NCBI RefSeq assembly: GCF_017562075.2
Contig: NC_054084.1
Coordinates: 48,072,697-48,136,696, forward strand
Origin: Anopheles merus
Lineage: Eukaryota; Arthropoda; Insecta; Diptera; Culicidae
Length of the DNA: 64,000 nucleotides
Direction of reading: 5' to 3'
The notes under the pieces are model-generated. The model did not search any database. It was not told the DNA's origin and was given only the letters and a program-made list of their open reading frames with translations. Shown here piece after piece: positions 25,601 to 40,000 of the stretch; position 1 is the first letter of the stretch; each line of letters begins with the position of its first letter. A program made the position numbers and the translations under genes.

Positions 25601-28600
25601 CCGGACCGGGAAGATTAACCTTTCACCGTCCATTAGCATCGCTGCGAGTTCTTGCGAGCCTAACTGGGCAACACCTCTCGCAGCTCAGTAAAGACGCCCG
25701 TTTGCGGTTTTCCAGCCGTGCAAAGACCCCCTCCCCCACCCACTAGGTTTGCAAACCACCCAAACCACCCAACCGGCAGGCACATCCGTGGGCGGTTTCT
25801 TTGGCCACAGTGCAAAAGCCATGCAACTTAATGATGAACTTTCGCTCTGAACTTTGCGCTCGCATCCATCCCTTTTGCCGGTTCACCGTAATATTTGTAT
25901 GAGCGTAATAAGGTGTTACGCGAGAGACGCCGCTGTGGTGTGTTGTTTGCCTTTAGGAATCAACTAATGCCCGGCGTGAATGATTATTAATAAGACATAT
26001 GAAAAAAAGCACAGCGGTACGTGTAACCGGCCCCGAAGCCGGAAGAGGAGGGAGTGCGACCTGTTTGTGGGTATGAGTGCGAACCTGGAGTCCGAGGAGG
26101 GGGGGGGGGGCTGGAAATTCGGGTTCACAAAACTCCCACGACTCTAGTACCGCCATCGCGTAATGTGGCAAGCGCCACCGCTCTCGCCCTCCCAAACGGG
26201 GAAACGCAACGATCCAATTATTACCGGACCGGTGAGAGAATTTATTTATCTTGGGGTTTTGTTTTATTTTTTCCAGCGCCTGCCTATGCTACCACTGTTA
26301 CGGGTGCCGGTGGATTGCGTTATGGCGTAAGCGGGAAAACGATGAAGACGAACCATCATCGCAGCACTGGAAGCAGCGATCTCCTTCTCCCATACTTGGC
26401 AGCGCATACTATGTGTATCTTCTGCCCGGGTGCACGTTGCGCCACACGCTGACGTTTCCCATGGAGCAGATTTTAGAATCGATAAAAAACGGGAACTGCA
26501 TGCATCGAATGAATATGGCAGCACAGCCTCTTATCGTGTCTGCTTGCATCGATGGAATAATCAGCGATGCTCTGAAGCGTTTGCGGCTCATGCTGCAGAT
26601 CAAGAAAGTTATCACACTCGCCTCGTGTTTGCGCCAACCTTTCACAGTGGTGCAGTATATTATTAGCGAGTGCATTGTTGTGTGTATGGGGGTGGGGGAC
26701 CGGCACACCAACTGGTGCCACTTCCTGAGTAGTACACCATATGCTTGGGGCACAGATTGCAGATCGCTTGGGAAAAGCAGCAAGTAATTGATCGGCATTA
26801 TTCCAACACGCCGCGTTAAGAAGAAGAACTAATTTTATGGACACGACGCATGTCTCATGCATACTTTGCTTGCGCTGTATACGCAACAACCCTTCTCCGC
26901 ACAACACGCGCACCACCGTTCAGCCGGCACACATCGAATCGGCTTGCATTTAATTTACGCTGCAAACAATAACATCTACAGTTTGTTTATTGTTAAACGA
27001 ATTGAAGCGTTTTGCTCTTAACGCAATTGTTGGCTTCAGTTTATTGACGCGGCACTGAACAAACTGCGAACGGTGGGATAGGGCTTTTGCTTCAAATTTC
27101 AGTTGCTCGTTGATTAACATGGTTCCAGCGCGAACCCGAACCTTGCTCTTTCGGGATGGACAATTTCGTCAGAAGAGCAACACGGCGAACGCTGGACGGA
27201 GCATATGTGAAAGTTCGCCCGTACACTGCCCCGGTCGGAATTCCAAGGTTGAGATCATTGAATAAACATACCCGGCCGGATGCGACATTCGTAGTCGAAT
27301 GCAAAGTTGGTCACCCCGTTTCTGTTGGTTCATTTCCATACGGTTGGATTTGAGGTGATTTTTCTCTGTTTTTTCATCCGCAAAGGTGTGTTGCGGTCGA
27401 TCGTTAGCCGTGCGATTTGTTCTTGAGTGGTTTGAGTTGCCCTCCTACTTCCCAAAGCAATCCATATCCAAAGGGGTTGATGACCAGACACTCTGTGGTG
27501 ACACACATTTCCAGGGGTGTGATTTGACAATGATGGTAATAAAATGATTAAAATATATTATTACCCAGCACACTACCAAGCGGCTTAGGGAATGAGCATC
27601 GGAAACCGATCGACATAAATTTTGCGCTCTGGTGGCAGTTGCGGTAAAGCGGAAGGTTTGCTCACGCTTGCCCAAGCCGCAACCGTTTCGACCACGTGCA
27701 TAATGGCGCCTCCCCGTCCGTGGCAAATGCAACGGCATATTTGGTGCCGACCGTGTGGAGTGCAAGCAATGGGAAGAAAGTGAAAAGCTGTAGCTGTGGC
27801 GCAAATATGCATGGAATGCTTTTCCACCTGATTCGCCAGACGCACGCAGACGGGGAGCTAAGATCTCTCGTCGACGGTGGTCAGCAACCTGTTCCGCCGA
27901 TCGTTTTTTTTTCTTTCTTCTCTCTCGAGAGCACCCCTTCAGGGGCTTCTTGTCTGTGCACTTGCTAGGCGGGGAGGTTCGTGTGTGAGCAGTAGTTTCT
28001 TGCTGTTTGATTTCTTTCTTTTATTTTTTTTTTGCATCTAGCTGAGCATGCTCAACGTGTGTTCGGTTTGGGTCGATTGAAGCGTATCGAAATGTTTGCT
28101 CCATCGGTTTGTACGATCGTTTATCGATCATCTTGGGTCGGAAGCGTAGCCATGCATGAAACTTGTACCACATCGGCTGGGCGGTTGAGTTGGCCATTTT
28201 AACCTTTTTTGAGCTGGAACAGTGCATGACTTACTATTTAATTATTTTTTTGAAGTCCATTTTACATTCACGATCATGTAGCATCATAGATATGTACATC
28301 GGTGGATTATTTTAGGAAAAAATAATTTCTTCATTCAACTCATGAAAGCTTTTTTCATGCTTTTGCGAATGTTTGATCACATTAAAAAAGTGACTGTTCA
28401 TTAGTGACTGTTTCAATATGCCAAATTAGTGTAAAATAATCCGTTTTCATTCAGCCCACCCTTGAATCGATATTATTTTTCGGTGTCTGCTCATTGAAAA
28501 ACTAACAAAATTGGTGAAATTAGCAAAAAGTATTTTTCATTCGTTTTCATTGAGCTCATCCTTGAAATGGTATTTATTTATTCCGATCATGCAAGCCCTA

Positions 28601-30959
28601 CTTCAAAGGATTAAAAAAAGCACACATCCATCATTTCACAATAACGATTACGTTCATCATTTTTCGCCAATGCAAAAACGGCGCAGGTGCCGTTTGATGA
28701 ACAATAATTGGAATAATATGCTTACTGCAGAAACGTTTTGCAGCCAGCTCACAACAAAACGGCTCCAAGTATTACGCATCAACCCAAAACCCTACCCTCA
28801 CCCTTACCAGACGTCGTTGGGTTGAAATATTTTGTCATAATTTTGAATTGCTTCTGTGCAAAGCGACTGTGAGCTGCATTTAATAGCCTACACATTTGGC
28901 GGTAATCTTCGGCAATTGCTATTGGTCAAGCGTGAATATTGATCGTCGGTCCGAAAAGTTGCTACAAGACCGTGGTAAACAGTGTAGAATACGTGGACCT
29001 AGCATGTGGAGTGTACTTAACTATTGGGTCACACTGTCAGGGTCGGAAAAACATACACATCGGTACAGTAGGACAGGACGCAGATAATGTGCGCTTATGT
29101 TGCTGTAATTTACTTGCCTGCCTCGCTACGAACGTCTTCACGGTGGGTCAGTAGTGCAGTAGTGGCTTGCTGCATTTCCTTTCCCACACAGATCACTTGC
29201 AGCGACAAATACAAACGCACAGCAAGAGTTATGCAACTCAACTTATCACTAAACCCTTGCAAAGGCGAATGGAAAATGAGTTATTTTCTCTACACTTGTA
29301 CATTGTTTTTCCCTAGTGGCTGTGTCGGACTGCACGGTACCGGAATGCGGCAATTTAACCTCCCTATTATGTGACAATGTTTGGGCGGTATTCTCACGCC
29401 ACAATGTGGTTATTGCAAAACATGCTGAAAAACAAACGTTACAAGCTAGCAGGTTAAATGATTGTAAGCAAAGCAGTTAAATAAATACGCTTTACAATGT
29501 CAAATTCGCTGAAGAGGAATAGCTACACATAACGAAACAGTAGCAATGGCACACTTTCATTTGGCGAATACTCCGGTTTTGCACTTTCTAAATAGGGCAA
29601 ATCAAATTCATTTCAATTACACACGATCACTAGCGTAAATACCGATCATGCGAAAGGCGGGCAGACCCAGTGCATCGAACAGCACCAGCACGGCATCGTC
29701 ACCTCACCTAATTAATTGCGGTAACAAGTGATGCGCTATTGCTGCTTGCCACCAAGGGATGCACTTGTAACGGATATGGCATTGCATAGTTTTACCATAA
29801 AGTGTATCCCGTACTTCATCGATGGACTGTACTGCAATGTAACGATCACCAGCGCATGAGACCCCACCACCCGTCGTTGGTACGTGCAAGATCAAATGTG
29901 CTTCACACCATCATTCGATCATAATATGATATGATATCGGCCCGAAAATAGTGATGATTTGTTGGCCGTAGCTCAGAACCATTTCTCCCACTCAGGTGAA
30001 GCGAAACAGGCACGCGCAAAACATGTAAATAAATCGACTCACATATCTGTCAGCAAGAAAAAGAGCGGGAAAGTATCTCAATATTCATGAGCAAATTAAC
30101 GTACAAATTGCTTTCCCTATTTTAGCGATGCTCGCCTCCACCTGATTGGAAACTCCCGCACCGGGTGGAATGATGTGCTGTGTGTCAGTATTTTGCACAA
30201 AATGAACATTAAGGAAAGTAGATTTGCAAACGTTTGGCAGGAAAAATCTGGAATCTCAACGTCTTTAGCTCTATAAATGTTATCAAAAAAAGCGAATATT
30301 TTATTCCAATTTCGGCTGTTCCCGGCCTTGCTCGGGAGCGTCTCCGGTGACCTTGTTTTTGAGATCGATGAAATTTGTCGCTTTTTTAGGTGTCTTTCTT
30401 GTGTTAAAGGCCTGTTTTCTTCTTCCTTTTTTAAGGGTTTTGGTATGAGATAGGATTTTGGGGGACACACATTTTCTCCACCCCGTGTCACGGGGCGACG
30501 AATGAAAGCCACACGTTCACAGCCGCGCTAACCCAAATACCGATCGCATCGACGATACGGTCAACCGGACGGAAGTTGAAAGTGATAATGAGTTTGTTGC
30601 CTAAAGAATACACGTGGGCAAATGTGTGTGTGTGTGTGTGTTTGTATGTGTTTTTTGTACGAGCAGGTAGGAAAGTGATAGTTTCCACTAATCCGCGGCC
30701 ATGGCTACAGTACGTAACATGCGAAATAGTTGAAGTCAAAACAATAAATTAAGTCACAGCTCATTCGCCGATAATTAGGGTAATTTATGCAAAATAAATG
30801 TGCTCCCCGCATTTCTCTCATATGTTTGTCCTAAATTTCAGAAAGTGAAGTGGGTTTACACTTTAAGCATCTTCTGATGGAGATGCTTCAATTGCTTTCT
30901 TTAATCTAGCTGTATTTTTCATCGTACCTTAGATGACAGAGCATGGGAATGAGAGAGAA

Positions 30960-31012
<53 letters not shown>

Positions 31013-34000
31013 GATAGAGAGAGAAACGTATTTTAACGAATGTTCCAACGTGGATTAAATACAGTGTTGATATTAATAGCAAACTGTCACGCGTGAATGA
31101 AACCGGAAAACGAACCTCCGAGCGTGGTGGTGTTGATCCGATTCCACTCCCACTGGAAACGTCCGTTACAAATAGCACCAAACGCGACACTAACAAATGA
31201 TCGCCCTTCCCGATCCGGGCGACGATCATGGAAAAATTGGAAATGGCTTTCAACGGCGCTACGGCGGTCAGCTTCCATCATCACACCTCACATCGTCATC
31301 GGGTGGTCGGCGTAATGACAGAATTAGCGTCAACCTTGCACCGTACCAGTGTCAATTATGGCCCCAGGGACCGGATGTAGCCACGGTTTGGTCCCTGGAC
31401 AACCCTAAACACCTTCACGCTGTCGGCCCACGGCCCCAGTACACGTGAAAGGAGAAATTCAATGAAAAACTACTTCTAATTCGTTTTTCTTAGCCCTGTA
31501 GTAGGACCATTGACTGGTTTTGCTTGAAAACGGTGGCTGGAATATCTCGATGGTGAAGAATTATGTAAAGCGGACGCAAGGTGCGTCGGATAAAGAGCAA
31601 AGCAGAAATTAAAATTAATTAATCTTCTGCAATGGCAGTACTGACAATCAAGTGGCACGGTGCGTGCTGTGGCGATTGGACTAGCGTACGTGCGGTCTGA
31701 CTATTACCGGTCTACAGCGGAAGTTTGCCCGCCGGAACAAACTCATATTTACCAAAAAAAAAAATAGGAAAAAGCAAAAAAAAAAAACACGTAAAATAGT
31801 GAAACCGTCCGAGAAGATTCCACGGCACAGAATCATCGCCAAACGATATGGTTGATGAGCGAGCGGCAGGAGGTGGCGAAAAAACAACTCATCATAATAA
31901 TTAAATCCATTAGCACCGAGCGAGACGGTCGGACGATTAAAGAAAATTGTGCATATTACACTTGTCTAATTCGTGCAGTGCGGCGGCCTTCAGCGGGTGC
32001 GTTCGATTCGAGCCTTCAATTGGATTGTTTTTCAAACCTTCAACACGTGCTCTTGACGATCGTGCGGCCGAGCATCATCCGTGACAGAAAAACCAAACCA
32101 CTCAGTCACTTTCCATTTCGCGAAGAGTATTTTTTTCCTCTCTCATATTTTACACCATCTGCTTCAGCAGAGAAGATCATTTTCGGTGCTATCATGTCTG
32201 GTTGTAGCGTGTACGGGTTTTGGGGTTTGGAAGCGCTTTCGCTAAATTTTAAAAGGCTGTTCTTCTTCTTGCGCGAACGCTTTACTGAGTTCATGATATT
32301 ACCCCTTCAAATCGTTGGTATTCCCGCGTGCTTAAGCCGCTGGCATTCCGGGAGGCTGCTTTTGATCAACGCCCCAACAACGATCCTCCACTGCGGTAGA
32401 TCCTAATAAAACGAATGCCGTAGTAGACGCTTGCCGCTTGCTGCGTGGGCTTTCGGTGGATCGTAAACGGAAGACGCTTCCATTTCGGAGCGAAAACGAA
32501 CAAAAAAAGTAGCATTTTATGACACCAACTTGACCGGCAGACGATAAACCGACTACGTAGCTGAAACGCAAGGAAATAAGGGAAAAGTTCAAAGCTGAGA
32601 TGTAATCTCTTTCTCCTGCTAATTGAGCTTTGGAATGTGTGGGAAATTAATTGCCGAACGGAAACGAAGAGAATGTTTGTATATGTAAAAACCTCTGCCC
32701 ACTGGCTGCCATGGGTCATATTGTTCTTTGTGTTTGATTTAATTAGCCGTACCAAGAGGAAGCATTAACCGCACTCTAATTGTAGCATCGATTTTTTGTT
32801 TTGTTAAACACATTTTCTAATTAATATTCAGTATCCCTAATAAGAGCATAATTTTTTAACGAATGCATCTAGCTTGTGTTTAATGAGGCAACTGTTACAG
32901 CTATTACATCATTTGTTGTGTTTAATTCGATAAAAATTGTGAATATGACTATGTAGTAGTTCTTTGCCTTCCGACCAGATCTCCTTGTAAGGGAAAAGAA
33001 ACAAAAATATTGTACTTGTAAACATTGTAATTACCAACCGTTCCACCCACAGTGAACAAACGGAATGTTGCAGTGGCGCAAAATGCAGGTGAAATCCGCA
33101 CGAGCGAGTCTTGCTCTTGAAACGGTCTGAAAAGCATTCGAGCTAAAGCTATGCTCAGCCCGTGCCACACATCTTAACCGCCATTGCAGCCGACGTCTTC
33201 GTACATAGGCCGCGCCTGCTGCTTCATTTAGTGCGTAATCAAGCGCTAGACACCTTTTTATGTACCTCATCTATAGTACTGTGCGAGAAGATGCTAGTAT
33301 TTCAATGTGAACAATGTTTGCTTTGAATCAATCTTCTGCAGCAGACGATTGTAATGGAGAAAGAGTAGATCGTAAATCAAAACTGGAGATGTGCAAACCA
33401 TCCCATCGTAAGGGGAAACAAACCATGTTTAGTTAGAGGCGGCAACTTGATGTTACGACGGTTTCGATAAGCCAATTAGTACGATTAATACGATTTGCAA
33501 CGACGAAGAAATGTTCGCTAATTTTGAAACCGGATTGTTTAAAGCTCGCACAATCGTGATAATCAATTATTAATCTGAAATTCCATGTTTTTCATATTCA
33601 TATCTCGGCTTGCACATGCGTGAGACGATCATGCAGTGGTTCGATTTTATATCTATCGCAGGCAAAAATTCGATCGTTTTCGAATTGCATGATATTGCGT
33701 GACTCAGGAAAAGTGAAAACTTGTGCTCTACAATTGACACCAAACAGGAACCAATAAGGTTGGCGTTGTAACTTGACAGTGGGGGGTGTTAACTTTTAAT
33801 TACGATCACGATCATTCCACCTTCGAGCGAATTCAATGATAATTCGCTGTAGAGTTGGCATAGGTTTCGTTGGAAAATTTGCAGCATTCCCTTCATAAAC
33901 ATTCACGATACCTTCAAATCCCCCATGTAAATGTTTCACTAATCATAAACGCGTATTTATGATGCTTGTAACCTTTCTGCCTAACAATCTAGTTCTGTAA

Positions 34001-37000
34001 TGCGATTTCTCTTTCTTCGTTCTTTTCCAACTGGAAGGACTTGCATCGCATCTTACCGTAAACGTATGCGTGCGTATGTAATTATGCTGTGTTTTTGCAG
34101 GTAAATAATTACCCCAAAACCGTTACTTAAACGCGCCAAATTGTGACCCTCGGTTGTGAAATTTCACTGTCTTTTCTACAGTTATGGAACAATCGATCGG
34201 ACCAACGTGTTAGCGTCCCACCGATTGACCACCTCATGGGCGTAGGTTACCCGGCAATTACCAGGTTCTGCGCGGTTTGCCTCATTTTGGGCCTGTTTTC
34301 CACTCGTCATCTCGAGACAGCTTCATTTGCCATTACAAGTGGAACCATCTCATACCGAGACATGCCTGTCCTCTCTTCCGTGCGATTGGTGGTGGCAATT
34401 ACGACTTCATTTACCAGCCAGCAAGTCGTATCTGCAGCGAGTATTCAACCATGGACGCACGCGAATTCTACATCCACCTTGAGATTAAAGACCCCAACAA
34501 CGGTTCCATTAGTGCGCACTCATCAATGCCGATAGCAATCGCGTGGGGTCTCGCGATGTCCCTTCTTGTGGAAGAGCTCCAAAGGCCTCTTCGCCATACG
34601 GATAACAACCAGGCCGTGGCAAACTGCGCATCGATCGCCTGTTTGCAATGCTCCCCGATGGTTCTTCACTCGAGGGAGAGGGGTGGGTTAGAGGAAAAGA
34701 AAAAGCATCCTCCTTGGATGCACTTTCCGAACGGCACCTCTGAAGCGCATCTCACGTGTGTCGTCGTTATCGAAGATGAGTGTGCTTTCGTGTGCGGATT
34801 TACCGTTTCCCTTGGGCCGTGCGCGCTCCTACCAAAGGCCGCTCGCTGCAAACGGTAAGCATCAGCACGAATATCTTTCTTTGTGTGTACATATGGCGAT
34901 GGGTTTAATTTATTCAGCTTCGGCGCTTCACCCCGTACCCCGGAACGCTTCTCATTCAAATCAATCGATTCGCCCCACCGCCGCCCTCCCGGTTAGCTAT
35001 CACGCGGACCGTATTCGCGCATCCGCATCAGCCGGGTGGGGGTAGAACAGCAGCAGCAGCCCAGGAAAGTCGCTTCTTTACGAGTCGCATGAATCGTGCA
35101 CTGATCGCCGCTTCTGTTTTCGAAGATGCGAAATATGGCAGTGGCGATGATATAGGCTTTGGTATAAGCGGATTTTAGAGAGAAATTTCCTATTGCAAAT
35201 GCAGAGACCGGCCTAGCCCGCTAGACACGCTCGATGTCGGCGGAAGGAATGCATACAACAAGCAGAAGAAGAAAGTAACAACAGCGTGAAAAAAACGGCA
35301 GGAATTTACAAAATGGCAAACGAACGAACGGATCGTCGGGCGGATGAGTTGGATGGTTGATTTGGCGTTGGGTTTTGGGTTTCACTTTAAGGCTGGGAAC
35401 ATCGATCGCTTGGTTTGTGCTTTCGCTCGACGAAATGCATGCGCATCGCGTTTTTAGCGTGTGTTTGTGCGCGATTTGCGATGTGCTGTATGTTCTCCAC
35501 ATTCACCTGATTGAACAGCGACGATCGAAGCTGCAGCCAAACGGAAGGCCCGGGTTTGATCACTGGCCAGCCAAGCCTGGGATGAAAATCGGTTTCCCCT
35601 TTGCTAAAGGAAGAGCAAGAGCATCCCGCTGGCGCAATTGCTTGCCCTTCTTACACGAGTGCCGCTAGCCAATCGGAGACCATTGGGTGGAAACAATGCA
35701 CCAACAGCGGTGCAGTATGCGTTGCGATTCGGAAAGCGTGATCGCCGGGATGCCATTGCGAGGCGTGCAAAGACGGGGCAAGTTTCGTTGGCAAAAATTT
35801 CACCAGCTTAAACGAGGGGGGAGGAGAGGGCTTAGTAGCAGCAATTTAAACCTGTATTTTCGCGGTAAATCACTGGCGGTAGATCGCTGACTGGAGAATG
35901 TGATGGATATGCCGGCCGCCGGCTGTTGACTGAAATTAATTAGACAGCATACCGTCGCGAAAGTGACATTAGCCGGGGGGAAATATTGACATTCTACTCC
36001 CGGGAACAGAAAAATAGTGCTATCTATGGCCGGAAGAAAGCTGCTGAATTGAAATTGATGATTGTCTTGGGGTTTGCGTTTTTTCCAAAATTAATGTGTA
36101 CATTTAAGTTAAAGAGTTTGAGTTTGACAGTAAGTGGAAGCAAAAAGATGTCCATTCTTCTAACGAAGGTTTCACCTCTTTAAACGATACTTTGACGAAT
36201 CATCCAAATCATTCTTATTTTATGTAGGTTTTTTTCTTCTTTTAAATCACTTTGTAATTATTATCTCGTAGAGCAGAATTATGATACTTTTATAATAATT
36301 ACAAATTATGCGATTAAGTTTTGATATCAAGACATTCCCAGAATGTGATGTTTAATATTTATATTAAATCGATCGGTTACAAAACGCTTTGTTGTTATAA
36401 CAATTGTAGTATACGATCTTTAAGTGTTGTTTTTTGTGCTTCAGCATGGTCTAATGATATGATGTTCGTCTGGAATGATCAGTAATTAACTGTACGCTTG
36501 ACGAGATACTTTTATTTGAAATCCAAGCCTAACATTTACTTTTATCAAACAATTGTATCTTGCATAATCATTAATAATCATCACCCAACAGTAATTGATC
36601 AACCAAATATTGTATATTTTCAACGTTGGCAACTATTCTGCTTGACTACACAACTATAACGGATGCGTTGTTGAAGTGAAGATGACCACCAATCGCCAGA
36701 AAGTCACACCAAACAGTGGAAGAAAAGTAAAAGTTTCCCCTTGGTATTTCCGTCACTTCCACAACAACAGCACCACTCTGTGTTTTTGTCTTCTCCCACT
36801 CGCAGCATCTTGATGCGACATCGAGCACCAGTGACGATCGTGATCGTCGTGAGATGGATGAGCAGCTTATGTAAGTCCGAACAATTATTCCAACGCACTT
36901 GTTTGCCGGCTTTCTTCGCTGTCCTCTTGACGGCAGCGCTGTGCCATTTTGGGATGTTGTTTCCGTTGGGAGTCAACTTAAGGTGCGAACTCACGCCGGA

Positions 37001-40000
37001 AACTGAGCTATTGCGTGGCCTGCGCTCTGTGGCACTGTTACGACGCTTTTCCCTCTCCCTCTCTATCCCTGTTTCTAACCATACCATCGGTTGTATTTGA
37101 CCGTGCTGGCACCATTATTTTCTCACCGCCGCGCCACAGACACTGGGCTTTATGATTGATTTAATCGCAATTTAATTTTTACAACGATCGTTTAATGGCC
37201 TGCACTGAGCTGTGCGAGCTGCCCAGAGGGCAATCATTAGTAGGGAGAAAAATCAACACACCGCAGGTCGTTGCGGAAAAGGGCGACCGTAGGATGGTAT
37301 GATTGACACAACTCATTATGGTACACTCCAATCGCTGGCTGTAATAAAATTTAACCATACAACATTCCACATGTGCAAAACGCAGCACGAATCACAAATA
37401 TTTGTCGAACAAATTGGTGGTCTGATTGTAGTTTCCAGCGATGCATTGTTCAACTCGCTTTTTGTAATCCATTTCAAAACCACCAACACATATTTGAATG
37501 AGCATTAATAATTAATATTTCTTTCAACAGCTCGCTCTCAATGTTTACTTCTGTTGCACGTCCGCTTTTAAATTAAGTTCCATTTCAGCAGACAATACCA
37601 TTGCTCCGAGCACAATTTTCTCTTCACAATCGGCGTTTTTAAATGAAGCTGAAATCGCTCATCTGTGACACACCCTAGCTGTAAATCTTCCACCAGCTTA
37701 TCACGCATTGGCAATAACGCGAATAACTGTGAACAGATCCATTTACTTTTTAAAGCACCTTCGCGCAACCGTATGCGATTGCGGTGCCATAAAACTGAAC
37801 CACAACAAATGGTTCGTTCAATAAATGAAAAAAGCCAAACCATCAAGCGTTTACATCCGTCGCTGGTTCTGTTCATATCGTGACCTGCCCCATCCCCTGC
37901 CTGAAAAATATTGGTGTGATAATGTTTGTGTCGGTAAAAATAAGCCGCCTCTTGGGCTGGGGCGGTGTCTGTAAGTCGATCAGTGCAGGTTTCGGTAAAT
38001 CCCAGCAAAGAAATCCATTTTCCTTCGACACGGTGCTTGACTACGATGATGTGTTTATCTTGCGATGATTGGCAAGGCGCCACCACCCGTTCTGGTCCGG
38101 TGCGGTTTTGCACACGTGTATCTTTCACAGGTGGATCGATTAATTGATGAGCACGAAACCGTGTTGCTCCATCGGAATGGTGTTCGTTTTCGCTCTTGTG
38201 CTGCTACCGTTACCGATCACTTACTCGGACTGTTGAGCATCATTAGTTCGCGACCAGTGCGAGGAAAGGACGTTGTTTGAAGACATCATTTCCATATTGG
38301 TAGATCATGTTTGAGCGTAACACAATAATATCACACTAAATTAACGTAACAACACCCCCGTCATGGGTTCAAGCCCCGAATAGACCCATGCGTAGGACTG
38401 ACTATCCTGCTATGGTAACAATAAGTCACTGAAAGCCAAGCTCACTTCACTAGTGGGTTCAAGCAGGCCTTGACCGACAGCGGTTGTTGTGCCAAACAAG
38501 AAGAAGAAGAAATTAACGTTAGCAAAACCAACGTTCAGCTCCAGAATTGAATAGATCTGGATGCATGATGTTCTCGTTTGCCTGTTTACGATTCACAGCA
38601 TGGAAGCTTTTTTCCTGTTCACGATATGCAAACCCTCCAGAAAAGAGGATGTGGTGTATCGATCATTTTGCCTTAGATCATTTTCGATCGGCAGAATTGT
38701 GCAAAGTGGAAGACACGATGCAGCATGTTGGTTAAGATGGGCAGCACAATTGAAGCAAGGCGACTTATTGCGACATAATGTCAGTTGTACATGGTGCAAT
38801 AACGTTGATGTTGTGTAAATTGGACTGCACACACACACATACATTACATTGTTACACACGTATGTTTTCAGTACAATTTCTTACATATTATTCCGCTTTC
38901 CGCTTTTACAACTACATCCATTAAGCAGCCAGAACTACATCAATAAGTTTGGCACAAAAAGTGCTCGTTTCCACAGTGCAGATCTCATCCAAACCGAGCA
39001 CTAACCGACTCCGGAAAGACATGTGTCCGTCCGAACGCAAACCAAACAGGTTCAGTTTTGGTGAAATTTCGCCGCGTGCGAAATGTTTTACATCCGAAAA
39101 GGAATGTGTACGCTGAAGTAGGACAAGCAGGAAGCGAACTATAAAAGAAAAAAACAACGCCGCTGACACTCGTTGAAAATGAAAATGATAAACGAATGAA
39201 TGTTTCATGTGCAGTTGCGTCTGCTCGAGCCGGGAATTCGATGGCTTGACGACATTGGTCCTCGACCGTTGTCATCGGGCCCCGTGTTGCATCGGCTCAC
39301 GAGTGGCAAACCTGCTGAGGGCAGGGCAGGCGCGCGCGCGTGAAAGGGAATAAAGCTGCCGTAACATACCGATGAATATTTCACTTTCTTCCAAACACCT
39401 TTCTCGTGGAGTAGAGAGGAACTACAGCAGACGATCTTCTTGATGACATTCCTACCAACCCAGCTCCCCTCCCCCCCCCCCCCTCCCGCCGACCTAATGA
39501 TTTCGAGACACATCTTCATGACACGCGCTCCGCCGGTCCTTCCTTCCGATCATATGAGCGATAGTGCCCACGCTACATCGCGAAGCGTTTCGTTGCGGTT
39601 TGCGGTTCCTTTTTCTTCTTGTCACCTTTCGCTGCTTGTGTCTCGTTGAAGGTGAAGTACACACGAGCAAGAAACACTACATTGCTAAACATCCAGCCAC
39701 GCCGTGTGTGTCTTCAGTAGGTCACGAATGCGACGACAAAGACAACATCGTTATTTGCGTCGTGGAAAGAACTTCCTACTGCTCCCGCGTACTGTAAGCT
39801 AACGCATATTCACGAACGGGCATAAGCCTTTACACACGTACGTATGTATAACTAGACGCGCGCGTCAAAAGGAGAAGATCGTTGATCACCACCTTCATCG
39901 CACCCCGGACCTCTGTTCATCACTTCCCAGTCAGTGGGACGCTGGAACCGATGCGAATCGCGACGATGCTTCGCTCACTTGCTGATTCCCCATGAGTTCA

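Noticed and set aside
26251..26787. 178-codon plus-strand frame in the long intron
   Set aside because: Overlapped by equally long frames on the other strand, no recognisable domain, and composition typical of GC-rich non-coding DNA.
34277..34858. 193-codon plus-strand frame in the long intron
   Set aside because: No homology, no splice partners, and a second frame of 130 codons overlaps it; probably chance in GC-rich sequence.
37568..38128. 186-codon minus-strand frame in the long intron
   Set aside because: No domain or signal; competing frames on the plus strand cover the same bases.
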